A stretch of DNA of 64,000 bases from Microbacterium gorillae. Its GTDB lineage: Bacteria; Actinomycetota; Actinomycetes; Actinomycetales; Microbacteriaceae. Under the pieces are notes generated by a model. The model worked only from the letters and a program-made list of their open reading frames with translations. It was not told where the DNA came from and made no database searches. Numbering within the stretch: position 1 is the stretch's first letter; each line of letters opens with the position of its first letter. The stretch is taken from contig NZ_LN648872.1 of assembly GCF_000826185.2 (NCBI RefSeq), forward strand, positions 161,542-225,541. The letters are read 5' to 3'. Position numbers and translations under genes: made by a program. This document shows positions 49,662-58,903 of this stretch, one piece after another.

Positions 49662-50087
49662 TCAGCGGCACAGGGCGTCGGCGAACCAGCGGGCGTAGTC
49701 GTGCCACGGATCGCGGTCTCCGCGCAGGCGTGCGATGTGCGTGGTCAGCGGCTCGGTGAGGGCGAACCACTCGCCGCCCTCGCGCAGAGCGGCGAATTCG
49801 CGGTGACGGCGCTGTTCGACCGAACGGTCACCGAGTTCGAACGCCAACAGCTCCTCGTGCCGGATCGCGGCGAGCCGTCGTCGCGGGGTGCCGGATGTGC
49901 CGATCTTGACGCGCGTCGCGTAGCGCAGGTAGTACACGACATCGACGCGGGGGAGGGGGAGGTCCGGATCAGGGGCGTCGCCGACCCGCCAACCGCAGAC
50001 TCTGCAGGCCGGGCCGTCCGGCGTGCGGATGGCGGTAGTCGCCCCACACAGTCGGCACGGCGAGCGGTCGTCGGTGGAAGGGGGCAC
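49662..50087 (-). CDS. GIY-YIG-like (T5orf172/MUG113-type) domain protein with zinc-ribbon start
   Basis: A 141-residue protein if GTG 50085-50087 is used. It starts with a CxxC-x(n)-CxxC ribbon (CRLCGATTAIRTPDGPACRVC) and continues with VVYYLRYATRVKIGTSGTPR and HREFAALREGGEWFAL, the Y-L-R/K-IG-S and E-WF pattern of T5orf172-type GIY-YIG nucleases. TACCCT 6 nt before this GTG supports the start; an ATG at 50198 would add 37 residues. The role is unknown. Confidence 0.7.
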   Translation of the reverse strand: MPPSTDDRSPCRLCGATTAIRTPDGPACRVCGWRVGDAPDPDLPLPRVDVVYYLRYATRVKIGTSGTPRRRLAAIRHEELLAFELGDRSVEQRRHREFAALREGGEWFALTEPLTTHIARLRGDRDPWHDYARWFADALCR

Positions 50088-50331
50088 CCGGAGAGGGTAG
50101 CGTCGGGTGCCGACATCGGCTTCGCGAGTTCTCCCGCTCGGCCGTCGGAGATGCCGATTTCCGGCATTCGGGGGACATTTCTGCCATTCCCTGACCATTG
50201 GCGAGGAAATACGACATCAGTCGGCGAAAGAATCTGCCGACCATGATTAGGTGTCGGATGAACGGATCGTCGAATCCCCCACCCTGTCTTGGGTGTCGGC
50301 GATGTTCTCCCGCCCGATCCCACGGCGGGAC

Positions 50332-50367
50332 GTGCGGGACCCCCGTCTACGGTGCTGGGTCCCGCAC
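50332..50367. other. Unassigned strong hairpin in a gene-free stretch
   Basis: GTGCGGGACCC (50332-50342) and GGGTCCCGCAC (50357-50367) form a perfect 11-bp stem with a 14-nt loop. The stretch 50088-50426 otherwise shows no gene. It may be a terminator or part of a small RNA. Confidence 0.5.
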
Positions 50368-50426
50368 GCGCCTCGTGAGCCGCGGCATCGCATTCCCGCC
50401 GCCGTGACGCGGACGAGGCGGGGACG

Positions 50427-50458
50427 CAAAAGAGCCCCCGGTGTGCACCAGGGGCTCT
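50427..50458 (-). terminator. Intrinsic terminator of tRNA-Ser
   Basis: On the minus strand a near-perfect stem (AGAGCCCC ... GGGGCTCT with an inner GGTG/CACC) is followed by TTTT, shortly after the tRNA 3' end. Confidence 0.85.
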
Positions 50459-50463
50459 CGCTG

Positions 50464-50550
50464 CGGAGAATGGGGGATTCGAACCCCCGAGGGCTTTCAC
50501 ACCCAACACGCTTTCCAAGCGTGCGCCATAGGCCACTAGGCGAATTCTCC
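50464..50550 (-). tRNA. tRNA-Ser (anticodon GGA)
   Basis: An 87-nt class-II tRNA on the minus strand. The acceptor stem is GGAGAAT / ATTCTCC with discriminator G; the anticodon stem-loop is CACGCTTGGAAAGCGTG with GGA; a long variable arm and GGTTCGAATCC T-arm follow. CCA is not encoded. Confidence 0.96.
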
Positions 50551-50573
50551 TCGGCCGCGAAGGGCCATCAAGA

Positions 50574-50579
50574 ATCCTA
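50574..50579 (-). promoter_or_regulatory. Candidate -10 of tRNA-Ser
   Basis: TAGGAT on the minus strand, 23 nt upstream of the mature 5' end and overlapping the end of the transglutaminase gene. Confidence 0.4.
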
Positions 50580-52949
50580 CCCTGTGCGAGAGGGTGCTCG
50601 TGACGCCTCGGCGGTATCCACGCCCAGCGGTCGCCGGAACAGGGAGCGGGGCAGGAGGAAGGCCCGTCGCCGATCCGCGGGATCGACCATCGTCCTCCAG
50701 GCGGCGCGCACCGCGTCCATCTCGGCGGTCAGATCGACCCGTGGGCGATCCGCGTCCGGGTGGGCGTAGCTCGTGCGCTCCACCGCTGTGGCCAGGGTCC
50801 GCAGCGGTGCGGTCGCGGTCTCGCGGCGCTCCGACATGCGCTCGGCGAACGCCCGCGGCGTCTCGGCGGAGGTGACGCCGAGACCGAGGTCCAGTGCCTG
50901 TGCGAGGACCTCGCGCCAGGCGGACACCGCATCACCGGCGCGGGCGCGGGCGCGCCGGCGTGCGCGGATCGCGATGCGCGCAAGAGCCGGAACGAGAGCC
51001 AGCAGCGCCAGTCCGAGCAGGACCAGAGGGACGATCCACACGACGGGAGAAACGGTGCCGGACTCCGTGCCGGAGCCCGCGGTCGGCTGCGGGTTGTTCG
51101 CGGCGTCGTCCTTCACCGACCGCGTCGGTGCCGGTGCCGGGCCGGTCGTCGGCTCCGGGCCGGCCGTGCTGTTGGTCGCGGGGGTGAAGGCCGTCGGCGT
51201 GCCGAGCGTCGCGGTGGGCTCGAAGGGCACCCACCCGATGCCCGTGAAGTACACCTCCGGCCAGGCGTGCAGCTGGTCGCTGGTGACCTGGTACACCGTC
51301 TGATCGTCGACCTTGTCGTTCGTCGCCTCCCCGGGAAGGAAGCCGACCACGACACGTGCGGGCATGCCGAGCGTCCGAGCCATCAGCGTGAACGTGCTGG
51401 CGAAGTGCACGCAGTAGCCTTCGCGCTTCTGCAGGAACGCCACCATCGCCGCAATTCCGGTGCCGTCGAAGCCATCGTCGATGGGCGCCGTCAGGGAGTA
51501 CTGGAAATCGTCGCGGAACCAGGACTGCAGCAGGATGAGTTTGTCGTAGTCCGTCTTGCCCGAGGACGTGACCTCGGCGGCCGTGTCAGCGATGATTCGC
51601 GGGGTCTCCGCCGGGATGGCCGACACCGCGGGATCCGCGCCCACGCCGGAGCGCGTGGCCGGGGCGGCTTCGATCTGCTCGAGGGTCGGTGTCAACGTCA
51701 GAAAGTCGACCCCGTAGTGCTGGCCGGACGCGTCCGAAGTCTCGGACGAGATCGTGCGGCTGTCACCGCGCGCCAGCCAAGCACCGGAGATCCCCGTCAC
51801 CGCGGTGGCGGCGTACGGTACCGGTGCCCACTGCGAACTCAGATCGCCGACCTCGACGGTCCCGACGTGCGCCTGGGCGGACACGTGGTCGGCGCCGTCC
51901 ACCGGCAGGGCGAGGACGCCCAGCGCCGTCTTGTCGGACTCATCGGGCTGCCACTGGCGACCGGTGAAATCCGTGACGGTGGTCAGGCGAAGGTAGGGCG
52001 CGCTGGTCAGATCGGACCGAAAGGTCAGGACCGGTGTCGCGTCCGGCCGGCGCAGGTCACGGCCGAGATCGAGGCTGGCGTCCACCGTGGTGAATCGGGC
52101 GAACCCGGTTCCCGCCGCGGTGCCCCCGGGAACGGCCGGAGCGATCAGAACCGCGACCAGCAGAGCGACGGTTCCGGTGACCACCGCCGTCAGGGTGCCG
52201 CCGCGGCGCACTCGGTCGGGGTCGTCGGCCTCGGCCCGCACGACGGTGCCGCGTCGCGCCATCAGCAGCGCGAGCACCATGATGACCACCACGGAAACTC
52301 CGGCGGTCGGCCCCGGGATGAACACCGCGGGGATCGAGCACACGACGGCCAGGAGAGCGCCGGCCGCCAGGGGCAGGCGTGCCACGGCGGTGACCGCGTC
52401 GATGGCGACCGCCAGAACGCCGAACGCCGCCACCAGCATCGTGGTCAGGGCGGGCGTCGGCGCGAGGGGGGCGACCCCGGCGCGGATCTGCTGCACCGCC
52501 TCGGTGGCGTAGCCGCTGAACAGCGGCAGCGTCTGCGGTGTGGGGATCACCCCGAACAGCGTGGTCGTCCCGCCGGAGAGCAGCATCAGCAGCGCGGCGA
52601 CCGAGAGGAGCTGCGCGATGGGGACGAGGATGCGTGGCAACCGGGTGCGGCGCAGCAGGTAGCCGACCACGATGACCAGGACGATGGCGATCACGGTCAC
52701 CGGCTCCCAGCCGCCCCCGCTGAGAACCGTCGTGAGCGGCGCGATCGAGACGCTCACCGCGAGCGCCGTGAGCGCGGCGATGCGTCCGTCCGGCCGGGGG
52801 CGACGGCGTGTCGTCGCGGCACCGGGCTCATGGCGCGTCGTCGCGGCGGCGGTCTCACGGTGCGTCGTCGCGGCACGGGGCTCGCGGTACGTCATTGCGG
52901 ATTCCGTCTCACGGTGCGTCGTCGCGGCACGGGGTTCACGGGGCGTCAT
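50577..52949 (-). CDS. TgpA-like membrane transglutaminase (DUF3488 + transglutaminase core)
   Basis: About 790 residues: a basic, repetitive N-terminus (about 55 residues), six or so membrane helices, an extracellular region with a transglutaminase-like core and a last membrane helix near the C-terminus. The catalytic triad appears as C in KREGYCVHFASTFTLMAR, H in SDQLHAWPEVYFTG and the following D/E. The start overlaps the DUF58 gene by 14 bp. MoxR, DUF58 and TgpA genes in this order are a common conserved unit whose exact substrate is not known. Confidence 0.88.
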   Translation of the reverse strand: MTPREPRAATTHRETESAMTYREPRAATTHRETAAATTRHEPGAATTRRRPRPDGRIAALTALAVSVSIAPLTTVLSGGGWEPVTVIAIVLVIVVGYLLRRTRLPRILVPIAQLLSVAALLMLLSGGTTTLFGVIPTPQTLPLFSGYATEAVQQIRAGVAPLAPTPALTTMLVAAFGVLAVAIDAVTAVARLPLAAGALLAVVCSIPAVFIPGPTAGVSVVVIMVLALLMARRGTVVRAEADDPDRVRRGGTLTAVVTGTVALLVAVLIAPAVPGGTAAGTGFARFTTVDASLDLGRDLRRPDATPVLTFRSDLTSAPYLRLTTVTDFTGRQWQPDESDKTALGVLALPVDGADHVSAQAHVGTVEVGDLSSQWAPVPYAATAVTGISGAWLARGDSRTISSETSDASGQHYGVDFLTLTPTLEQIEAAPATRSGVGADPAVSAIPAETPRIIADTAAEVTSSGKTDYDKLILLQSWFRDDFQYSLTAPIDDGFDGTGIAAMVAFLQKREGYCVHFASTFTLMARTLGMPARVVVGFLPGEATNDKVDDQTVYQVTSDQLHAWPEVYFTGIGWVPFEPTATLGTPTAFTPATNSTAGPEPTTGPAPAPTRSVKDDAANNPQPTAGSGTESGTVSPVVWIVPLVLLGLALLALVPALARIAIRARRRARARAGDAVSAWREVLAQALDLGLGVTSAETPRAFAERMSERRETATAPLRTLATAVERTSYAHPDADRPRVDLTAEMDAVRAAWRTMVDPADRRRAFLLPRSLFRRPLGVDTAEASRAPSRTG
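52795..52945 (-). repeat. Direct repeats coding the N-terminal tail of the transglutaminase protein
   Basis: The words tgcgtcgtcgcggcacgggg and variants recur and encode REPRAATTHRET twice, then the degenerate RHEPGAATTRRR. The period is about 54 bp with shorter internal repeats. Confidence 0.7.
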
Positions 52950-54177
52950 CGAGACCCTCGTCTGTTCGGGCGGACTCCCAGGCGTTCGCAACGCCGTCCG
53001 GATCGGCCGGCGCGCACGCTCCGACACGCCAACCGTGCGCGCGGAACGGGGCCAGTTCGGCGGTGCGCATACCGGCCGAGATCAGGACGGGCAGCCCGGA
53101 GGCGCCGGCGAGTCGAGCCACGGCGTCGCGGTCCGCCTCGGCCATGCGCCCGACGATGAGGATGACCGGCCCACGTGCGGCGCCGCTGATCACCGTGCGA
53201 AGCTCCGCGGCACCCGCGCCACCGTGCGCGCGGACGGTGGACAGGGTCAGCAGCATGTCCGGGACGTCGTCCTCGACCGCCAGCAAGGGGACGAACGCTG
53301 CGCCACCGGCATCCAGGACGCGCACGCGATACCCGTCGCGCAGGAGGCGGATCGCGGCCGACGCCGTCAGCGAGACCGCCGCCTCGAACTCCGGGTCCGA
53401 GCCGGGAGACGCGCGCGCGGCCGCATCCCAGTGCGCCTCGGAGCAGTCCAGCACGACCGTCGCCTCCGGAGCCGTCTCCCGCTCCTCCTGGCGCACCATC
53501 AGCTCCCCGTGGTGAGCCGTCGCGCGCCAGTGGATGCGGCGCATCGAGTCGCCGGCGGCGTACGGGCGGGCGATGAGGTTGTCCATGCCTTCGCCGAGGC
53601 GGGAGGTCGTGGAGTTGAGCGCTCCGCTGGCCTCCGCGGCGCGCATCGGCAGACCGACGAGCTCGACCACGGCCGGTGCGATCGTCACCATGAGCGGTTC
53701 CCCGTAGACCGACACGCGCCGGCTCAGTCCGAACGCGTCCTCGGTGATGATCGTGAGCGGGCCGAGGGCGTGCACGCCGCGCCGACGAGCGGTCACCTCG
53801 TAGCCCGCAGAGAACGTCTGCTGCCCGACGAGCCGCTCGCCACCGCGGAAAGCGCCCGATGCCGCGCCGCCGAAGCCCTCGTCATGGCCGTCGACCCAGC
53901 GCGCGGTTCCGGCCGCGAGGCCCACCGTCGTGCTCACACGCAGGTCGACCGGGACCTCATCGCCCACGGAGGGTGATGTGCTCCGGATGCGGCGCGCGAT
54001 CGTGACCGATCCGCGTCCCCACCACAGCGTCGCCAACCCGAGCACGGGCAGCACCAGCAGGGCGACGCCGGCGATCGCGAGCGGGATCAGTCCGGTCCGC
54101 GCGGACACGACCAGCACCACGAACGCCAGCACCAGCGAGAGGGTGCCGCGAAGGGTGAGCGGCCACCGGCGACGCAT
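52936..54177 (-). CDS. DUF58 family protein
   Basis: A 413-residue protein with two N-terminal membrane helices (LVLAFVVLVVSARTGLIPLA) and the DUF58 core GMDNLIARPYAAGDSMRRIH followed by W (an RxY...D..R.IHW motif). A von Willebrand-like fold is usual in this family. It starts 2 bp after the MoxR gene and overlaps the next gene by 14 bp. ATG 54177 is preferred; longer frames overlap the MoxR gene. Confidence 0.88.
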   Translation of the reverse strand: MRRRWPLTLRGTLSLVLAFVVLVVSARTGLIPLAIAGVALLVLPVLGLATLWWGRGSVTIARRIRSTSPSVGDEVPVDLRVSTTVGLAAGTARWVDGHDEGFGGAASGAFRGGERLVGQQTFSAGYEVTARRRGVHALGPLTIITEDAFGLSRRVSVYGEPLMVTIAPAVVELVGLPMRAAEASGALNSTTSRLGEGMDNLIARPYAAGDSMRRIHWRATAHHGELMVRQEERETAPEATVVLDCSEAHWDAAARASPGSDPEFEAAVSLTASAAIRLLRDGYRVRVLDAGGAAFVPLLAVEDDVPDMLLTLSTVRAHGGAGAAELRTVISGAARGPVILIVGRMAEADRDAVARLAGASGLPVLISAGMRTAELAPFRAHGWRVGACAPADPDGVANAWESARTDEGLDDAP

Positions 54178-54179
54178 GG

Positions 54180-55181
54180 TCAGCCGTGGGTCGCGATCGG
54201 CACCGGCACCGATTCGACGATGCGCTCCAGGACGTGGGAGACGACGTCCGTCCCGCCGCGGCCGCGCGTCGCCGCAGAGGTCCTCGTGGCGCTCAGGCGG
54301 TGGGCGAAGACCGGTTCGAGCAGGTCGGTGAGATCGTCCGGGATCACGAAGTCGCGGCCGTCGATGGCCGCCCACACCTTCGCGGCGCGCACCAGCTGCA
54401 GGGTCGCGCGGGGGCTCGCGCCGAGGCGCAGATCGGGATGTTCGCGGGTTCGGCGCGCCAGTAGGACCGCGTACTCCTCGACGAGGGGGGAGACGTGGAC
54501 GCGTCGGGCATAGGAGATCAGCGCGCGGATGTCGGCCGCGCCGAGCACCGGACGGACGCGTGTCAGGGGATTGTCGTGGTCGCGCTGCCGCAGCATCTCG
54601 CGCTCCGCGTCCAGGTCCGGATAGCCCATCGACAGGCGCATCATGAAGCGGTCGCGCTGCGCTTCCGGCAGCGGATACGTCCCCTCCATCTCGAGCGGGT
54701 TCTGCGTGGCGACGACCACGAACGGATCCGGCAGCGGGTGGGTGCGGCCGTCCGCGGTGACCTGGCGTTCCTCCATCGCCTCCAGCAGGGCGGACTGGGT
54801 TTTGGGGGAGGCCCGGTTGATCTCATCGGCGATCACCACGTTGGCGAACACGGCTCCCGGTTTGAATTCGAACTGGCCCGTCTGCGGCGCGTACACCGAC
54901 ACGCCCGTGATGTCGCCGGGGAGCAGATCCGGCGTGAACTGAATACGCCGCACGTCGGCGTGCATGGACGCACCGAGTGCGCGCGCCAGCATCGTCTTGC
55001 CGACGCCGGGAACGTCCTCCAGCAGGAGGTGTCCCTCGGCCAGGAGGCACACCAGCGCGGCGTTGATGGCCCCGCGCTTGCCGTCGATGACCTGCTCGAT
55101 GGCGCCGGTGAGGTCGCGGATCGCCTCGCTGAAGGCCTCTGCAGTGATGCTCTGCTCCGGCTGCGCTGACGGTTCTTGCAC
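54180..55181 (-). CDS. MoxR-family AAA+ ATPase
   Basis: A 333-residue AAA+ protein: Walker A LEDVPGVGKTMLARAL, Walker B VVIADEINRASPKTQSALLE, sensor 1 VATQNPLEMEGTYPLPEAQ. MoxR ATPases act as chaperones for partner proteins with VWA or DUF58 domains, which is the next gene here. The GTG start has a good ggaggac site. It is the first gene of a three-gene operon. Confidence 0.93.
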   Translation of the reverse strand: MQEPSAQPEQSITAEAFSEAIRDLTGAIEQVIDGKRGAINAALVCLLAEGHLLLEDVPGVGKTMLARALGASMHADVRRIQFTPDLLPGDITGVSVYAPQTGQFEFKPGAVFANVVIADEINRASPKTQSALLEAMEERQVTADGRTHPLPDPFVVVATQNPLEMEGTYPLPEAQRDRFMMRLSMGYPDLDAEREMLRQRDHDNPLTRVRPVLGAADIRALISYARRVHVSPLVEEYAVLLARRTREHPDLRLGASPRATLQLVRAAKVWAAIDGRDFVIPDDLTDLLEPVFAHRLSATRTSAATRGRGGTDVVSHVLERIVESVPVPIATHG

Positions 55182-55257
55182 GGCTGTCCTCCCGGTGACG
55201 GCGGTGTCGATCCGTCCACACTAACCCGCCCCGGTCCGAGCACGGCCGGGGTCTTGC

Positions 55258-55263
55258 TAGACT
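55258..55263 (+). promoter_or_regulatory. -10 element of the SRP RNA gene
   Basis: TAGACT, 7 bp before the RNA 5' end. Confidence 0.6.
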
Positions 55264-55269
55264 GTTCGA

Positions 55270-55358
55270 CGGCTCTCCGCGTGGCGACACCCAGGCCAAC
55301 TCCCCCAGGACGGAAACGTAGCAAGGGTAACCAGGCTCTGTCGGGTGCGCGGAGGGTC
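55270..55358 (+). ncRNA. ffs: Signal recognition particle 4.5S RNA (small bacterial type)
   Basis: The conserved apical part is clear: AGGCCAACTCCCCCAGGACG followed by GAAACGTAGCAAGGGTAACC. The arms GGCTCTCCGCG and CGCGGAGGGTC close the hairpin. A T-rich run (TTTTCTTTT) follows as terminator. The RNA binds Ffh in the signal recognition particle. Confidence 0.95.
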
Positions 55359-55423
55359 TTTTCTTTTGCCCGGACGGCGTTTTCCCACGGCCGTCGTCCC
55401 GGACTGCCGCCGGGACGCGGGCC

Positions 55424-55429
55424 TAGGCT
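55424..55429 (+). promoter_or_regulatory. Candidate -10 of pta (leaderless)
   Basis: TAGGCT ends exactly 6 nt (ggggcc) before the GTG start of pta. Confidence 0.5.
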
Positions 55430-55435
55430 GGGGCC

Positions 55436-57541
55436 GTGGCGAAGAGCATCTACATCACGTCCGCCGAAGGTCACTCCGGCAAGTCCGCGATCGCGCTCGG
55501 TGCGCTCGATCTGCTGTCCCGGTCCACACCCCGGGTGGGGGTCTTCCGCCCCATCACCCGCTCGGCCACCGAGCGTGACGACATCCTCGAGATGCTGCTG
55601 GACCTGGACGGCGTGGACCTCGACTACGACCAGTGCCGCGGTGTCACCTATGACGACGTGCGCGCGGACCCGGAGGCGGCGCTCGCCACGATCGTGCAGC
55701 GCTTCAAAGCGGTGGAAGCCGCCTGTGACGCGGTCGTCGTGCTCGGCTCGGACTACACCGACATCGCCAGCCCCACCGAGCTCGGCTACAACGCCCGCAT
55801 CGCCGCGAACCTCGGCGCTCCCGTGCTGCTCGTCCTCGGCGGACGCTCGCAGCTGGACCAGGGCGAGCAGCTGGGCACTACCACGTCGCGAACGCCGGCG
55901 GAGATCGTCGCGACCGCGACCACGGCGCTGACCGAGCTCGCGCATGGCCGCGCGCACCTGCTCGCCACGATCGTCAACCGTGCCGACGCGGAGCACCTGG
56001 ATGAGATCGTCGCGGCCGTCGCCGCGATCACGCCGGACACGCCCGTGTGGGCGATCCCGGAGGACCGCGCGCTGGTCGCCCCGTCCGTCCGGGGGATCAT
56101 GCGCGCCGTCGACGGGACGCTCGTGGGCGGGGACCCGGAACTGGTCACGCGTGAGGTGCTCTCGGTGGTCGTCGCCGGCATGTCCATGGTCAACGTGCTG
56201 CCGCGGCTGTCCGAGGAGGCCGCCGTCGTGATCGCCGCGGATCGCACTGACGTGCTGCTGGCGACGCTCCTCGCCAACGCATCGGGCACCTTTCCGCGGC
56301 TGTCCGCGATCATCCTGAACGGTCCGTTCCCCCTGCCGGAGGACATCACGCGGCTGATCGACGGGTTGTCCTCGACGCTGCCGATCATCGCGACCGACCT
56401 CGGCACCTACGAGACGGCGGTCCGGGTCATGTCGGCGCGCGGTCGCATCGCCTCCGACTCCCGCCGCCGGTACGACCGGGCGCTGGCGCTGTTCGGTCGG
56501 CACATCGACCCCACGGTGTTCGCGGACGTCGTCGGCATCGCCCACACGAGCGTGGTGACGCCGCTGATGTTCGAATACGGCCTGATCGAGCGCGCCCGGG
56601 CGGATCGGAAGCGGATCGTGCTGCCGGAGGGCGAGGACGATCGGATCCTGCGCGCGGCGGACACCCTCCTCGCGCGCGGAGTGGCGGACCTCACGATCCT
56701 CGGTGACCCTGAGGTGGTGCGCTCGCGCGCCACGGAACTGGGCGTCGATCTCGCCGACGCCCAGGTGCTCAGCCCGTTCGACCCCGAGCTCGTCGACAGG
56801 TTCGCGAAGGAGTACACCCGGCTGCGGGCGCACAAGGGGATGACGGTGGAACGCGCGGCCGACACCGTCACCGACGTGTCCTACTTCGGCACGATGATGG
56901 TCCACCTCGGCCTGGCCGACGGCATGGTCTCCGGCGCCGCGCACACGACCGCGCACACGATTCGGCCGGCGTTCGAGATCATCAAGACGCGTCCGGACAC
57001 CTCCGTCGTCTCCAGCGTCTTCCTCATGGCGCTCGCGGACCGCGTGCTCGTCTACGGCGACTGCGCCGTGATCCCGGACCCGTCCAGCGAGCAGCTCGCC
57101 GACATCGCGATCTCCTCAGCGGCGACGGCGGCGCAGTTCGACATCGACCCGCGCGTGGCGATGCTGTCGTACTCGACGGGGGAGTCCGGATCCGGCGCGG
57201 ACGTGGACAAGGTGCGGGCAGCGACGGCACTCGTGCGTGAGCGCGCTCCGCAGCTCGCGGTGGAGGGTCCGATCCAGTACGACGCCGCGGCCGACGCGGC
57301 CGTCGCCGCCGCGAAGATGCCCGGCTCCGATGTCGCCGGCAAGGCGACGGTGTTCATCTTCCCGGACCTGAACACCGGCAACAACACGTACAAAGCGGTG
57401 CAGCGCTCCGCGGGCGCGGTCGCGATCGGACCGGTCCTGCAGGGGCTCAACAAGCCGATCAACGACCTGTCCCGCGGTGCCCTGGTGCAGGACATCGTCA
57501 ACACCGTCGCGATCACCGCGATCCAGGCCCAGGGGGAGTGA
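55436..57541 (+). CDS. pta: Phosphate acetyltransferase, long form with BioD-like and DRTGG domains
   Basis: A 701-residue Pta. The N-terminus is a P-loop, BioD-like domain (SAEGHSGKSAIALGALDLL), followed by a DRTGG domain (about 215-325) and the catalytic PTA domain from about residue 375 (KRIVLPEGEDDRILRAADTL; ending NDLSRGALVQDIVNTVAITA). It interconverts acetyl-CoA and acetyl phosphate. GTG 55436 lies directly after a -10-like hexamer, so the message is probably leaderless. ackA follows after 37 bp. Confidence 0.96.
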   Translation: MAKSIYITSAEGHSGKSAIALGALDLLSRSTPRVGVFRPITRSATERDDILEMLLDLDGVDLDYDQCRGVTYDDVRADPEAALATIVQRFKAVEAACDAVVVLGSDYTDIASPTELGYNARIAANLGAPVLLVLGGRSQLDQGEQLGTTTSRTPAEIVATATTALTELAHGRAHLLATIVNRADAEHLDEIVAAVAAITPDTPVWAIPEDRALVAPSVRGIMRAVDGTLVGGDPELVTREVLSVVVAGMSMVNVLPRLSEEAAVVIAADRTDVLLATLLANASGTFPRLSAIILNGPFPLPEDITRLIDGLSSTLPIIATDLGTYETAVRVMSARGRIASDSRRRYDRALALFGRHIDPTVFADVVGIAHTSVVTPLMFEYGLIERARADRKRIVLPEGEDDRILRAADTLLARGVADLTILGDPEVVRSRATELGVDLADAQVLSPFDPELVDRFAKEYTRLRAHKGMTVERAADTVTDVSYFGTMMVHLGLADGMVSGAAHTTAHTIRPAFEIIKTRPDTSVVSSVFLMALADRVLVYGDCAVIPDPSSEQLADIAISSAATAAQFDIDPRVAMLSYSTGESGSGADVDKVRAATALVRERAPQLAVEGPIQYDAAADAAVAAAKMPGSDVAGKATVFIFPDLNTGNNTYKAVQRSAGAVAIGPVLQGLNKPINDLSRGALVQDIVNTVAITAIQAQGE

Positions 57542-57578
57542 GCGTGTCCCGAATCCCGACGCCCGCGGAGGCCACCTC

Positions 57579-58805
57579 ATGAGCGCGGTTCTGGTCATCA
57601 ACAGCGGGTCCAGCTCCTTCAAGTACCAGCTCCTGGAGATGGACGGCGAGATCGAACTCGCATCCGGACTCGTGGAGCGCATCGGCGAACCGCTCGGCGT
57701 GAGCAAGCACACCGTGTTCCGCCACACCGCACCCGGCGAGGTCGCCCCCGCCATCGCGAGCACGACGCACGAGCGGCAACTGCCGATCCCGGACCACAGC
57801 GCCGGCTTCCAGGCGATGCTCGACGCGTTCGCGATCTACGGCCCGGCGCTCGCGGAGGACCCGCCCGTGGCGGTCGGCCACCGCGTGGTGCACGGCGGCG
57901 CGCGCTTCTTCGAGCCGACGGTGATCACGCCGCTCGTCGAGATCAACATCGACGACCTGTCGATGCTCGCGCCGCTGCACAACCCCGGCGCCGTGTCCGG
58001 CATCATCGCCGCGAAGAAGGCGTTCCCGACGGTCCCGCACGTCGCCGTGTTCGACACCGCGTTCCACCAGACTCTCGCGCCCTCGGCGTACACGTACGCG
58101 ATCGATCACGACCTCGCCGAGCGGCACCGCATCCGTCGCTACGGTTTTCACGGCACGAGCCACAAGTACGTCAGCGAGACCGCGGCCGCGTTCCTGACGC
58201 GGGACACCACCGAGCTGAAGCAGATCGTCTTCCACCTCGGCAACGGTGCCTCCGCCTGCGCCATCGACGGCGGCGTCTCGGTGGACACCTCGATGGGGTT
58301 CACTCCGCTCGAAGGACTCGTGATGGGCACCCGGTCAGGAGACATCGACCCGGCCGTGCTGTTCCAACTCGCCCGGCGGCACGAGATGTCCATCGACGAT
58401 CTGGACGCGCTGCTGAACAAGCGATCGGGGCTTCTCGGACTCGCCGGCCACGCGGACATGCGCGACGTGCTGGACGGACGCAGCCGGGGTGAGCGCGCCG
58501 CGACGCTGGCGTTCGACGTTTACGTGCACCGGCTGCGGCACTACCTCGGTGCCTATCTCGCCGTACTCGGCGGCGTGGACGTGGTCTCGTTCACGGCCGG
58601 GGTGGGCGAGAACGCCGCACCCGTGCGCGCGGCGGCGCTGTTCGGGATGGAGTGGGCGGGCATCCGCCTGGACCCGCAGCGCAATGAGGCTCGCGGGGGT
58701 GGAACCCGGATCATCTCCGCGGACGATTCTCCAGTCACCGTGCTCGTGGTCCCGACGAACGAGGAACTGGAGATCGCGCGTCAGACGCTGCGCGCGGTCG
58801 GATGA
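57579..58805 (+). CDS. ackA: Acetate kinase
   Basis: A 408-residue kinase with all family motifs: VLVINSGSSSFKYQL, GHRVVHGG, RYGFHGTSHKYVSE, GTRSGDIDP and SFTAGVGENA. It converts acetyl phosphate and ADP to acetate and ATP, pairing with Pta encoded just before it. A weak GGAGG site lies 10 nt before ATG 57579. Confidence 0.97.
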   Translation: MSAVLVINSGSSSFKYQLLEMDGEIELASGLVERIGEPLGVSKHTVFRHTAPGEVAPAIASTTHERQLPIPDHSAGFQAMLDAFAIYGPALAEDPPVAVGHRVVHGGARFFEPTVITPLVEINIDDLSMLAPLHNPGAVSGIIAAKKAFPTVPHVAVFDTAFHQTLAPSAYTYAIDHDLAERHRIRRYGFHGTSHKYVSETAAAFLTRDTTELKQIVFHLGNGASACAIDGGVSVDTSMGFTPLEGLVMGTRSGDIDPAVLFQLARRHEMSIDDLDALLNKRSGLLGLAGHADMRDVLDGRSRGERAATLAFDVYVHRLRHYLGAYLAVLGGVDVVSFTAGVGENAAPVRAAALFGMEWAGIRLDPQRNEARGGGTRIISADDSPVTVLVVPTNEELEIARQTLRAVG

Positions 58806-58850
58806 CACGGCATCCGTCGGGCTCCGGTGGTGTCCGTCCCCTCGGGCGAT

Positions 58851-58856
58851 TACGCT
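58851..58856 (+). promoter_or_regulatory. Candidate -10 upstream of beta-phosphoglucomutase
   Basis: TACGCT, 47 bp before the likely start codon; no clear -35. Confidence 0.35.
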
Positions 58857-58903
58857 CGTGGAGTGGCACGAAGTCACATCCGGATTCCCGACACGGAGGC
58901 GCA

